DNA from: Caryophanales bacterium UBA1737
Lineage (GTDB): Bacteria; Bacillota_I; Bacilli_A; ML615J-28; CAG-313
DNA length: 64,000 bases
Assembly (NCBI GenBank): GCA_002315915.1
Contig: DCIB01000002.1
Location: 30,665-94,664 of the forward strand
Direction: 5' to 3'
In this document: positions 34,262 through 43,363 of the stretch, one piece after another
Position numbering within the stretch: the first letter of the stretch is position 1
Layout: the number at the start of each line of letters is the position of its first letter
The notes under the pieces: generated by a model
Databases searched by the model: none
Told to the model about the DNA's origin: nothing
What the model saw: the letters and a program-made list of their open reading frames with translations, nothing else
Translations under genes and position numbers: made by a program

Positions 34262-35599
34262 ATGGAAAATATAAAAGTTACTTCTGGCAATAATACTTAT
34301 ATTGGTATTAAGGAAGAAAAAATTAATAAATTTATCGGTCTTCCATACGCAACAACACCCAGATTTTGCATGCCAAAAAAATATGAATCTGATACTGATA
34401 TTGATTGTACCAATATAGAAATAGATTGTCCTCAAGAATCTGCATATTATGATGCAGGAACTCAACCTAATCCAAATAGTTTCTATGTTAAAGAATTTGG
34501 TAAAACAAAAGAATACTATTTTGATGAAAATGTAGTTAGTTTAAATATATATGCACCACATGATGCAAAGAATGCTCCTGTAGTTGTATTTTTACATGGT
34601 GGAGCATTTGAAGTTGGATGTTTAGGTGATGTTCCTTATTCATATTCAGATGAATATGCTAAAAGGGGTATTATATTAGTAATATTAGGATATAGATTAA
34701 ATATATTTTCTCAATATGATGGATTAAATCTAGGATTAAAAGATGTTTTATTTGGAATGAAGTGGATTAATGAACATATTAAAGACTTTGGTGGAGGAGG
34801 GCCTGTCACATTAATGGGTCAATCTGCTGGCGCAATGTTAAGTTTTGATTTACTTTGTAGTGATAAATTAAAAGGTTTAGTTGATCGTGCAATATTAATG
34901 AGTGGAATATATTATTTTCCTGATATAGTTCGTCCTAGATATAAAAATGAATCTCATAAATATTTTAATAAAATGGTTAAAGTATGTAGATTAAAAGAAT
35001 CAAGAGAATTATTAGAATTAGATGATAAGAGTCTATATTTAGGATACATGGAGTTGAAGAAAAAATACCCATTATTAGGAACTCTTAATTTTCATCCATC
35101 TATAGATGGAATGATATTAAAAGAAACTCAAAAGAAAGCATTAAATAAAGGACATATTTTAGATATTCCAATGATTATAGGTGTATGTAATAATGATATG
35201 GTAGCTCCTTATGTATTAAGAAATAGTTATGAAATAGGTAAAAAACTATATAAACAAAATCATTCTTGCGTATATGGATATTTCTTTGATAGAAATTTAC
35301 CAGGTGATAATTCGTTAGCGTTCCATGCAGCTGATTTATGGTATGCTTTTGGCAATATGGAAGAATGTTGGAGACCTTTTGAAGAGTTAGATTATAAATT
35401 AAAAGATAAAATGATTGATTATTTTTCCACATTTATAAAAACTGGAAATCCAAACAATAATACTTTATATAAATGGGATCCTATGTATGTAGATAAATCA
35501 TTTATTCATTTTAAAGATAATGATAGTACATCTATTAAATTAAATAAAATGAAAAAGATATGCTGGGATAACTTTATTAATAAAAGAGGTGTATTTTAA
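34262..35599 (+). CDS. Type B carboxylesterase-like alpha/beta hydrolase
   Basis: This 445-aa enzyme hydrolyses carboxylic esters; the natural substrate is unknown. It shows the family order: early VTSGNNTYIGIKEEKINKFIGLPYA, the oxyanion-hole FLHGGAFEVG, and the nucleophile elbow GQSAG (Ser about residue 190). A likely catalytic His appears near the late LAFHAADLWYAFGN, with PRYKNESHKYF between. No signal peptide is seen, so it is cytosolic. It partly overlaps the ribosome site of the GNAT gene that follows, and the two are probably co-transcribed. Confidence 0.88.
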   Translation: MENIKVTSGNNTYIGIKEEKINKFIGLPYATTPRFCMPKKYESDTDIDCTNIEIDCPQESAYYDAGTQPNPNSFYVKEFGKTKEYYFDENVVSLNIYAPHDAKNAPVVVFLHGGAFEVGCLGDVPYSYSDEYAKRGIILVILGYRLNIFSQYDGLNLGLKDVLFGMKWINEHIKDFGGGGPVTLMGQSAGAMLSFDLLCSDKLKGLVDRAILMSGIYYFPDIVRPRYKNESHKYFNKMVKVCRLKESRELLELDDKSLYLGYMELKKKYPLLGTLNFHPSIDGMILKETQKKALNKGHILDIPMIIGVCNNDMVAPYVLRNSYEIGKKLYKQNHSCVYGYFFDRNLPGDNSLAFHAADLWYAFGNMEECWRPFEELDYKLKDKMIDYFSTFIKTGNPNNNTLYKWDPMYVDKSFIHFKDNDSTSIKLNKMKKICWDNFINKRGVF

Positions 35600-35600
35600 A

Positions 35601-36101
35601 ATGAATATAAGACTTGTAGATCTAAATGATTTAGAAGAAATATTAAATACATATAGCATCGCAAGATCTATTATGAAAGAATCAGGTAATCCTAACCAAT
35701 GGGGAGATTCTTGGCCACCTAAAGATGTATTAATAGATGATATTAATAAACATCAATTATATTGTGTATTAAATGATTTAAATGAAATAGTAGGTTGTTT
35801 TGCCGCAATAGAAGGTATTGAAGAAACATATTTAGATATTGAAGATGGTAAATGGTTAAATAATTGTGAATATGTTACTATTCATAGACTTGCTAGTAAT
35901 AAAAAAGGACATAATGTATTTCATGATGCTATATCTTTTATGAAAAATAAGTATAATAAAGATATTAGAATAGATACACATGAAGATAATTTGATAATGC
36001 AACACCTTATTTATAAAGAAGGATTTAAATATACAGGAATTATATATGTATATAATGGAAATGGTAGAGGAAAAAGACTTGCTTATCAGCTTGTAAAGTA
36101 A
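35601..36101 (+). CDS. GNAT family N-acetyltransferase
   Basis: This 166-aa protein fits the GNAT fold of acetyl-CoA-dependent acetyltransferases. It starts IRLVDLNDLEEILNTYSIARSIM and contains WGDSWPPKDVLIDDI and TIHRLASNKKGHNVFHDAI, where the acetyl-CoA loop is a diverged R-L-A-S-N-K-K-G. The end has THEDNLIMQHLIYKEGFKYTGIIYV. The start is taken at the ATG 35601, with AGAGG at 35585-35589 at a workable distance; the in-frame GTG at 35589 overlaps that site. The acetyl acceptor is unknown. Confidence 0.85.
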   Translation: MNIRLVDLNDLEEILNTYSIARSIMKESGNPNQWGDSWPPKDVLIDDINKHQLYCVLNDLNEIVGCFAAIEGIEETYLDIEDGKWLNNCEYVTIHRLASNKKGHNVFHDAISFMKNKYNKDIRIDTHEDNLIMQHLIYKEGFKYTGIIYVYNGNGRGKRLAYQLVK

Positions 36102-36107
36102 TTTATG

Positions 36108-36152
36108 AAAACGCTTAAATATTTATTTTCACAATATTTAAGCGTTTTTTTT
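36108..36152 (+). terminator. Terminator after GNAT gene
   Basis: AAAACGCTTAAATAT (36108-36122) pairs with ATATTTAAGCGTTTT (36134-36148), then a T run that overlaps the next promoter. Confidence 0.85.
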
Positions 36153-36160
36153 GATAAAAT
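36152..36160 (+). promoter_or_regulatory. Extended -10 promoter of the DUF5058/M20 operon
   Basis: TGATAAAAT at 36152-36160, directly behind the T run of the previous terminator; AAGGAG precedes the start at 36192. Confidence 0.55.
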
Positions 36161-36191
36161 TAATTATATTTATTTTAAGGAGTATAAATAA

Positions 36192-36995
36192 ATGACATTT
36201 GAATTAGATCAACCGATAATATTTGTTATTGTTGGTATTATATTGGCTCTAGTTATTGTGCAGTCGACACAATCTTTGATTCGTGCCAAACGACGTGCAA
36301 AAGAACTTGGAGTAAGCGGTACTGTAATTAAAAAGACAATTATTGGAGCTGCTGTTTTTTCAATTGCACCTTCTATTGCAATAGTGTTAGGTGTTATTAC
36401 TTTATCTAAAGCATTAGGGTTAGCTTTCCCATGGTTTAGATTATCTGTTGTTGGATCTTTAACTTATGAATCAAGTGCTTTTGGTATGGCTATTGAAGCT
36501 CTAAATAAAGCAACTGGATCAAGTTTAACAACTAATACAACAATTACTGATGTACAAGATTTTATAACAATAGCGTTTGTTATGACATCTGGTATTTTAT
36601 CTGGACCATTACTTGTTCCTTTTGTAACTGAAAAGTTTAATAAAGGTATGCTTGATATTGGTATGAAAGATAAAAAATGGGGAGAGCTATTAAATACTGC
36701 ATTATTTATGGGTTTAATTTCTGCTTTCTTGGGTATGGTATTTACTCATATGTCAGATTTGTTCTCAGCTGAACAAGTGGTTAACTGGGGTACGGTTAAA
36801 GATCCGGATCTACATACTAAATTTGAATGCTTGATTGCACCACTTGCAATGCTTACATCAAGTGTTACTATTGCAGTATTAGGTTTATTAAGTAAGAAAC
36901 CTAAATTAAAATGGTTATTAGATTATGCTTTACCATTTAGTATGATTGTAGGTATGGCTGTTGCTATTCCACTAACAATGTGGCTTGCAGCTTAA
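36192..36995 (+). CDS. DUF5058 family membrane protein
   Basis: This 267-aa protein has about six membrane helices and the look of DUF5058: FELDQPIIFVIVGIILALVIVQSTQSLIRAKRRAKELG, then IAPSIAIVLGVITLSKALGLAFPWFRLSVVGSLTYE. The family is thought to be a transporter component, usually paired with a smaller membrane protein and a peptidase or amidohydrolase. Here it is followed by such a partner (16 bases downstream) and an M20 peptidase. Substrate unknown; a peptide or amino-acid derivative is the best guess from context. Confidence 0.8.
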   Translation: MTFELDQPIIFVIVGIILALVIVQSTQSLIRAKRRAKELGVSGTVIKKTIIGAAVFSIAPSIAIVLGVITLSKALGLAFPWFRLSVVGSLTYESSAFGMAIEALNKATGSSLTTNTTITDVQDFITIAFVMTSGILSGPLLVPFVTEKFNKGMLDIGMKDKKWGELLNTALFMGLISAFLGMVFTHMSDLFSAEQVVNWGTVKDPDLHTKFECLIAPLAMLTSSVTIAVLGLLSKKPKLKWLLDYALPFSMIVGMAVAIPLTMWLAA

Positions 36996-37010
36996 TAGGA
37001 GGTATCGAAA

Positions 37011-37685
37011 ATGAATAATAAAACATATCTTCAAAAGACTCATATGTGGGGTCGTTTTTGGTCAGTATTAATATTCTTATTAATTTGTTCTTTTCCTTTC
37101 CTATTATGTTTGATATATAAATCTGGTCCTAAATGGGATGGTTTATGGGAAGGTATCTTAGCTGTTTGTCCTTTATATTGTGCTGTAGGTTTGATTGAAC
37201 TATTTACATATTTACCAATGCTAGGTAATGGTGCAACATATATGGCATTTATTACTGGTAATATTGCAAATTTAAAATTACCATGCGCATTAGATGCATT
37301 AGATAAAGCTGGATTAAAAGCTTCTAGTGAAGAAGGTGAATGTATATCTACAATTGCTATTGCAACATCGAATATTGTAACAACATTTGTTATTGTATTA
37401 GGTGTATTATTAATTGTTCCTCTAAAACCTATTTTAACTAATCCAATATTAGATCCTGCATTTACTAATATGCTTCCAGCATTATTTGGTGGACTTGCTG
37501 TATTCTTTATATCTAAGAATGTAAAAGTTGCTATATTCCCAATGATTCTTATGTTAATACTATTTATTGCAATACCTGGATTAAATGTTTCTATCATGGT
37601 TCCAGTAGGTGTAATATTCTCTATTGTATGTACAAGAATCATGTATAAAAAGGGAGTATTTGACGATAAGAAGGCTAAAGAATGA
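37011..37685 (+). CDS. Membrane partner protein of the DUF5058 system
   Basis: This 224-aa protein has about five membrane helices, separated by a loop with the conserved-looking GNGATYMAFITGNIANLKLPCALDAL and a later IATSNIVTTFVIVLGVLLIVPL. Such an arrangement (NxAN-like turn within membrane segments) suggests one half of a transport unit. It has a perfect AGGAGG ribosome site, and its stop overlaps the M20 gene start (ATGA). The function is inferred only from consistent pairing with the DUF5058 gene. The glycine-rich turn near residue 75 is the most conserved-looking region. Confidence 0.65.
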   Translation: MNNKTYLQKTHMWGRFWSVLIFLLICSFPFLLCLIYKSGPKWDGLWEGILAVCPLYCAVGLIELFTYLPMLGNGATYMAFITGNIANLKLPCALDALDKAGLKASSEEGECISTIAIATSNIVTTFVIVLGVLLIVPLKPILTNPILDPAFTNMLPALFGGLAVFFISKNVKVAIFPMILMLILFIAIPGLNVSIMVPVGVIFSIVCTRIMYKKGVFDDKKAKE

Positions 37686-39118
37686 TAATATTATATATTG
37701 TTTTAGGACTTTTAGTAGTATTTATTGGGGTTGTATTAGTTAGAACTTTAACTTTCAAACCTCATAATAATGTTAAAGTATTAGATAATGAAGAAAAATT
37801 TGATGGGGATGCTGCAGTAAAAACTTTACAGGCATTAGTTAAATTTAAAACTATATCATTTGATGATCCAGAAAAAGAAGATGCAGAAGAATTTGAAAAA
37901 TTAATTAATGCATTACCGGGATTATTCCCTAATGTTCATAAAGTATGTGAATTTAAGAGATTTCCAGATCGTGGTATCTTATTTAAATGGACAGGTAAAA
38001 AACATGATAAACCTTCTGTTATGATGGCACATTTCGATGTAGTACCAGTTAATGAAGATTTATGGAAAAAAGATCCTTTTGCTGGAATAATTGAAGATGG
38101 TGTACTTTGGGGTCGTGGAACTATTGATACAAAAGCAACATTTAATGGTGTCTTAAGTGCAGCAGAAAATCTTATTAAAGATGGATTTGTTCCTGAAAAT
38201 GATATTTATTTCGCATTCTCTGGTCAAGAAGAAACTGGTGGGCCAGGAGCAATTAATATTGTTAATTATTTTAAAGAAAATAATATTTTACCTGCACTTG
38301 TTGTAGATGAAGGTGGAGCAGTAGTTGAAGATATATTCCCAGGTGTTAAAGCACCTTGTGGATTAATAGGTATATCTGAAAAAGGATTAGTTAATTTTAC
38401 TTACTCTACTAAATCTAATGGAGGTCATGCATCTGCACCTAAACCTCATACTCCTGTAGGTGTTCTTGCACGTGCATGTAAAAGAGTTGAAGATCATCCA
38501 ATGCCAATGCATATAACTAAACCAGTTGCAGAAATGTTTGATACTTTAGGAAGACATTCTAGTTTTGTATATAAAATGATATTTGCAAATCTATGGTGTT
38601 TTAAAGGAGTATTAGATGTATTATGTAAAAAAACTGGTGGAGAATTAAATGCATTAATGCGTACTACTATCGCATTTACTCAAATGGAAGGATCATCTGC
38701 TCCTAACGTTATTCCTCCAGCAGCATCTATGGTATCTAATATCCGTATTAATCCTGCTGATACAATTGATTCGACTATCGCTTATTTAAATAAAGTAATA
38801 GATGATGAAAATGTAAAAATTTCATATGTAGCTGGAGATAATCCATCTACTATATCTGAAACAGGATGTGATGTATGGGATAAAGTAGCAACAGCTGTTG
38901 CATCTACTTGGAAAGGATGTATCGTATCACCTTATTTAATGGTACAAGGATCTGATTCAAGAAGATATAGTGGATTCTGTGATCATGTATATAGATTCTC
39001 TGCTCAAGATATGACAGCAGAAGAACGTTCAACTATTCATGGTAATAATGAACGTATTAGATTAGATGTTATTAAACGTGCTGTAGAATTCTATATTAGA
39101 TTAATGAAACAATGCTAA
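37682..39118 (+). CDS. M20 family metallopeptidase with N-terminal membrane anchor
   Basis: This 478-aa enzyme has an N-terminal membrane helix (residues 1-22), then the M20 zinc-peptidase domain. Metal ligands and catalytic residues are visible in order: MMAHFDVVPV (His, Asp), GRGTIDTK (bridging Asp), SGQEETGG (catalytic Glu plus ligand), VDEGG, and HGNNERI (late His). It also carries the dimerisation insert. Length and anchor recall PM20D1-type N-acyl amino acid hydrolases/carboxypeptidases rather than short PepT. The overlap with the membrane partner gene ties its product to the DUF5058 transport system. Confidence 0.88.
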   Translation: MIILYIVLGLLVVFIGVVLVRTLTFKPHNNVKVLDNEEKFDGDAAVKTLQALVKFKTISFDDPEKEDAEEFEKLINALPGLFPNVHKVCEFKRFPDRGILFKWTGKKHDKPSVMMAHFDVVPVNEDLWKKDPFAGIIEDGVLWGRGTIDTKATFNGVLSAAENLIKDGFVPENDIYFAFSGQEETGGPGAINIVNYFKENNILPALVVDEGGAVVEDIFPGVKAPCGLIGISEKGLVNFTYSTKSNGGHASAPKPHTPVGVLARACKRVEDHPMPMHITKPVAEMFDTLGRHSSFVYKMIFANLWCFKGVLDVLCKKTGGELNALMRTTIAFTQMEGSSAPNVIPPAASMVSNIRINPADTIDSTIAYLNKVIDDENVKISYVAGDNPSTISETGCDVWDKVATAVASTWKGCIVSPYLMVQGSDSRRYSGFCDHVYRFSAQDMTAEERSTIHGNNERIRLDVIKRAVEFYIRLMKQC

Positions 39119-39122
39119 AAAG

Positions 39123-39156
39123 AAAGGTAATCGAGAAATCTCGATTACCTTTTTAT
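39123..39156. terminator. Bidirectional terminator between M20 gene and uvrA
   Basis: AAAGGTAATCGAGA (39123-39136) pairs with TCTCGATTACCTTT (39139-39152), T-rich on both strands, between converging genes. Confidence 0.85.
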
Positions 39157-41972
39157 ATTAATTTATGTTTTAAATATTTACCAGTTAGTGATTCTTTTAC
39201 ATTAACTATTTCTTCTGGAGTACCATATGCAACAATATTTCCTCCATTATCTCCACCACCTGGTCCTAAATCTATGATAGTATCAGCAAGTTTTATAACA
39301 TCTAAGTTATGTTCAATAATAATAACTGTTGCTCCTTGATCTACTAATCTATTTAGAATATTCATAAGTTTTTGAATATCATATGAATGTAATCCTGTTG
39401 TTGGTTCATCTAGGATATAAATTGTATTACCATTAATACGTTTATATAATTCAGATGCAAGTTTTACTCTTTGTGCTTCTCCACCGGATATTGTTGTTGC
39501 ACTTTGTCCTAATTTCATATATCCTAAGCCAACATCATAAAGTGTTTTTAGTTTAGATTCAATAGCTGGTATATTTTTAAAGAATTCATAAGCATCTTCA
39601 ATAGTCATATCAAGTACATCTGCTATTGTTTTATCTTTATATTTACATTCTAGTGTTTCTTGATTATATCTTGCGCCATGACAAGAATCACATTCTACAT
39701 ATACATCTGGTAAGAAATTCATTGATATTCTTAAAACTCCATCTCCACCACATTTTTCACATCTGCCACCTTTAACATTAAAACTAAATCTAGATTTTGT
39801 ATATCCTTTTAGTTTCGCTTCTTTAGTTAAAGAGAATAAATCTCTTATTGGATCAAATACTCCTGTATAGGTTGCAGGATTAGATCTAGGAGTTCTACCT
39901 ATTGGTGATTGGTCAATATTAATTATTTTATTAATATTATCTATTCCATCAATTGAATCATATAATCCTTCATCTAGTTTTGAGTGGTTTATTTTATTTG
40001 CTAAAGCATTATATAATATATCATTAATTAAACTTGATTTACCAGAACCAGATACTCCAGTAACAAGTACTAATTGATGTAGTGGTATACTAACATCAAT
40101 ATTCTTTAAATTATGTTCTTTAGCACCGTGTATTGTAATAAAATCATCTGTTTTAGGACGTCTTGATGAAGGGACCTCTATTTTTAATCTACCAGATAAG
40201 TATGCTCCTGTTAAAGAATCTTTATTATTTTTAATATCTTCAACTGTTCCTTCAGCAATAACACTTCCACCATGAACACCTGCATATTTACCTATATCTA
40301 ATATATAGTCTGCTTCTTTCATTATTTCTTCATCATGTTCAACTACTATTAAAGTATTACCTAAATCACGCATTTCTTTAAGTGAAGATATTAATTTAGC
40401 ATTATCAGATTCATGTAAACCTATACTAGGTTCATCTAATACATAAAGTACACCAGTAAGACGAGATCCAATTTGTGTTGCAAGTCTTATTCTTTGAGCT
40501 TCTCCACCTGATAAACTACCTGCTTTTCTATTTAAAGTTAAATAATCAAGACCAACATTTTTTAAAAATGATAGTCTTGTTTTTATTTCTTTAAATACAA
40601 GATTACCTATTTTTTTATCAGTATCAGATAGTTTTAATGATTCAATAAAATCTAATGCTTTAGTGATAGAATTTTCTGTAAATTCATATATATTTTTATC
40701 ACCAATTCTAACACTTAATATTTTATCATTTAATCTTTTTCCAAAACATGTATTACATGTTACTTCTTTCATATAAGAACTATAATATTCTTTCATAAAA
40801 GTACTTTTTGTTTCAAAGTATCTTCTCTCTATTAGATCTACAATACCTTCGATCATTTGATTTTTCTTATATGTAGCCCCACCTGATGTAGTTATTTGAT
40901 AACTAATAGGTTCTGTTGATCCATGGAATATTAAATCAAGTTCATTATCTGTATATTCTTTTAATGGTTTATATATATCAATTTTATAGTAATCACATAA
41001 TTTTTTAAATAATTGCCATTCAATATCTTCTGTAAATACCATATTTTTTAAATATTTGATTCCACCATCTGCAATACTTAAATTAAAATCAGGTATAAGT
41101 TCATTAATATCTAGCTTATATGTTGCACCTAATCCATGACATGTAGGACATGCTCCTAATGGAGAATTAAAACTAAACATAGTTGGTTCTAATTTAGGAA
41201 TAGTAAAATCACAATAAGGACAACTATATTGTTCTGAAAATAATAATCGTTCGTTATTAATATCTACAAATATCTTACCATTAGATAAATTACAACCTGC
41301 TTCTACTGATTCATATATTCTAGATCTTGAATCTTCTTTTAATTTTAATCTATCAATCACAACTAATATATTATGTTTTTTATTTTTATCTAAAGATATT
41401 TCTTCATCTAATTCATATAATTCATCATCTATATATACTTTTGAATATCCATCTTTTCTTAATATTTCTAAAGTTTTTTCAAAAGTACCTTTTTTCTCTT
41501 CAGCAATTGGAGATAATATAATAATAGTAGAATCAAGTGGATAAGAAGTTATCTTATCACACATTTCTTCATATGTTTGGCTAGATATTTCAATATTATG
41601 AATAGGACAAGTAGGTTTACCAATTCTAGCATATAAAAGTCTTAGATAATCATATATTTCAGTAACAGTACCAACTGTTGAACGAGGGTTTTTTGATGTT
41701 GTTTTTTGATCTATAGAAATTGAAGGAGATAATCCTTCAATTACATCAACATCTGGTTTATCTACATTATCTAAAAACATTCTTGCGTAGGCAGATAAAC
41801 TTTCAACATATCGACGTTGTCCTTCTGCATAAATAGTATCAAAAGCTAGACTAGATTTACCTGATCCTGACACTCCTGTCATTACTACTAATTTATTTTT
41901 AGGAATAATACAATCTATATTTTTTAAATTATTTTCTCTTGCGCCTTTTATTATAATGTTATCATTACTCAT
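39153..41972 (-). CDS. uvrA: Excinuclease ABC subunit A
   Basis: UvrA finds bulky DNA lesions and loads UvrB in nucleotide-excision repair. The 939-aa protein has two ABC ATPase halves, each with Walker A (GVSGSGKSSL near residue 33 and again near 640) and the ABC signature LSGGEAQR / ISGGEAQR. Two zinc fingers are visible (CPYC...CPTC and CEKCGG...CDSCHG). Length is typical. The gene stands alone on the minus strand, without uvrB in the window, and has its own promoter with AAAGGA before the start. Confidence 0.98.
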   Translation of the reverse strand: MSNDNIIIKGARENNLKNIDCIIPKNKLVVMTGVSGSGKSSLAFDTIYAEGQRRYVESLSAYARMFLDNVDKPDVDVIEGLSPSISIDQKTTSKNPRSTVGTVTEIYDYLRLLYARIGKPTCPIHNIEISSQTYEEMCDKITSYPLDSTIIILSPIAEEKKGTFEKTLEILRKDGYSKVYIDDELYELDEEISLDKNKKHNILVVIDRLKLKEDSRSRIYESVEAGCNLSNGKIFVDINNERLLFSEQYSCPYCDFTIPKLEPTMFSFNSPLGACPTCHGLGATYKLDINELIPDFNLSIADGGIKYLKNMVFTEDIEWQLFKKLCDYYKIDIYKPLKEYTDNELDLIFHGSTEPISYQITTSGGATYKKNQMIEGIVDLIERRYFETKSTFMKEYYSSYMKEVTCNTCFGKRLNDKILSVRIGDKNIYEFTENSITKALDFIESLKLSDTDKKIGNLVFKEIKTRLSFLKNVGLDYLTLNRKAGSLSGGEAQRIRLATQIGSRLTGVLYVLDEPSIGLHESDNAKLISSLKEMRDLGNTLIVVEHDEEIMKEADYILDIGKYAGVHGGSVIAEGTVEDIKNNKDSLTGAYLSGRLKIEVPSSRRPKTDDFITIHGAKEHNLKNIDVSIPLHQLVLVTGVSGSGKSSLINDILYNALANKINHSKLDEGLYDSIDGIDNINKIINIDQSPIGRTPRSNPATYTGVFDPIRDLFSLTKEAKLKGYTKSRFSFNVKGGRCEKCGGDGVLRISMNFLPDVYVECDSCHGARYNQETLECKYKDKTIADVLDMTIEDAYEFFKNIPAIESKLKTLYDVGLGYMKLGQSATTISGGEAQRVKLASELYKRINGNTIYILDEPTTGLHSYDIQKLMNILNRLVDQGATVIIIEHNLDVIKLADTIIDLGPGGGDNGGNIVAYGTPEEIVNVKESLTGKYLKHKLI

Positions 41973-41999
41973 AATTTTATATTCCTTTCGTATCTTTAT

Positions 42000-42008
42000 A
42001 TTATACCA
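42000..42008 (-). promoter_or_regulatory. Extended -10 promoter of uvrA
   Basis: On the minus strand 42008-42000 reads TGGTATAAT, about 28 bases before the uvrA start. No LexA-type box was recognised. Confidence 0.6.
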
Positions 42009-42135
42009 AAAATATATGATTTTTTAGTTTCATTTACTAATAAATTCTCTATAAAACACTCATATGCCATTATAAGCACTCTTTATGAATAATACATATA
42101 TAATTGTTATAATAATTATATATATGGAGAATAGT

Positions 42136-42717
42136 ATGAATAATAATTTAGATGATAAAGATTTAGAAAAAGAAGAAGAAAATAATACTCCAAATAATAA
42201 GAATAATATTAATGATAAAATCAAAATAGATATATTTGAAGAATCTGATGAAGACTTTATAGAAAACTTAACTAAAAATAAAAATGTTAAAGCATTAAAA
42301 ATAGAATTTCCATCACCTATATCTAATGATTTCTTTATTGAATTAATAGTAGAATTAGTAATATTTGTCATATTATCTTTTACTTTTTCAACTTTATTTA
42401 ATTCATATGAAATATCGTTATTAAATGAATTATTAATATTTATAATAAGTTTTATCCCTTGTTTTATAATTCATTATTTTTTAAAGAAAAAATATATGAT
42501 GTTATATATATTATCTTTAGGATCCTTTGAATTTATTGTAAATTTTTTATTCTTTGTAATTGTTATTTTAGTTACTAAAAAATTAATAGTATTTGGATTT
42601 GATAATACATTAATGATATATATATCATTTATATTTTCATATATAGGATATAAATTCATATTAAAATATATTTCTAAAAAATTATTATTAAAAAAGAGTA
42701 AGAAAAATGGAAAATAA
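42136..42717 (+). CDS. Unknown membrane protein with charged Asn/Glu-rich N-terminus
   Basis: This 193-aa protein has an acidic, Asn-rich, probably disordered cytosolic region (residues 1-60) and then about four membrane helices. The C-terminus is Lys-rich. No family is recognised. The start is the ATG at 42136, with GGAG at 42126-42129; an earlier ATG at 42085 would add a short hydrophobic stretch without a ribosome site. It overlaps the HAD phosphatase gene by 11 bases, so they should be translated together. Confidence 0.6.
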   Translation: MNNNLDDKDLEKEEENNTPNNKNNINDKIKIDIFEESDEDFIENLTKNKNVKALKIEFPSPISNDFFIELIVELVIFVILSFTFSTLFNSYEISLLNELLIFIISFIPCFIIHYFLKKKYMMLYILSLGSFEFIVNFLFFVIVILVTKKLIVFGFDNTLMIYISFIFSYIGYKFILKYISKKLLLKKSKKNGK

Positions 42718-43363
42718 AGTATTAATATTTGATTGTGATGGTACAGTTCTTGATACTTATGAATTAATAGAACATATTGTATTAGATACTTTTCATACTT
42801 TATTACCAGATTATCCTATATCTTTAGATGAAGCACATTCTTTTTTTGGACCATATATAAATGATACATTTAAAAAGTATGAAAAATATGGTCATAGTGT
42901 AGATGAATATATAAATGTATATGCTATGTATGCAGAAAAATATACAGAAAAGTATATTAAAGCTTATCCAAACATTAAAGAATCGTTTATAAAATTAAAA
43001 GATTTAGGTTATAAGATAGTAATTATATCTAATAAAATATCTAAAGAAGTATACCGGGGATTACATATATGTGGTTTAAATGATTTAGTTGATGATTGTG
43101 TAGGAGCAGAATGTGTAAAGAATGCTAAACCAGATCCAGAAGGTATTAATTTTATATTAAATAAATATAATGTAAAATCATCTATCATTTTTGGTGATAC
43201 CAAAAATGATATAGATGCTGGAAAAAATGCAGGTATATATACTTGTGGTGTATGTTGGTGTCAGACAAAACAAAGTGATTTTATTAAATTTGGTGCTGAT
43301 GAAATTATATCTGATCCAAAAGATATTGTATTAATTGGAGAAAAATATGCAAGAATTATTTGA
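42707..43363 (+). CDS. HAD-superfamily phosphatase (phosphoglycolate phosphatase-like)
   Basis: This 218-aa protein shows HAD motif I DCDGTVLDT (nucleophile Asp about residue 9), a helical cap, motif II IVIISN, a lysine near residue 143 in NAKPDPEG, and motif IV IIFGDTKNDIDAGKNAG. It resembles Gph/PpaX-type phosphatases; the substrate could be phosphoglycolate, pyrophosphate or a sugar phosphate. It overlaps both neighbours (11 bases upstream, 17 bases downstream), forming a tight run with the thioredoxin reductase and whiA. Confidence 0.88.
   Translation: MENKVLIFDCDGTVLDTYELIEHIVLDTFHTLLPDYPISLDEAHSFFGPYINDTFKKYEKYGHSVDEYINVYAMYAEKYTEKYIKAYPNIKESFIKLKDLGYKIVIISNKISKEVYRGLHICGLNDLVDDCVGAECVKNAKPDPEGINFILNKYNVKSSIIFGDTKNDIDAGKNAGIYTCGVCWCQTKQSDFIKFGADEIISDPKDIVLIGEKYARII

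Noticed and set aside
37040..37642. 200-residue open frame on the minus strand
   Set aside because: It lies wholly inside the membrane partner gene at 37011, which has a strong ribosome site and operon overlaps. The reverse frame has Ile/Asn/Thr-rich shadow composition and no ribosome site.
39112..39339. 75-residue plus-strand frame after the M20 gene
   Set aside because: It covers the bidirectional terminator and the antisense of the uvrA C-terminus.
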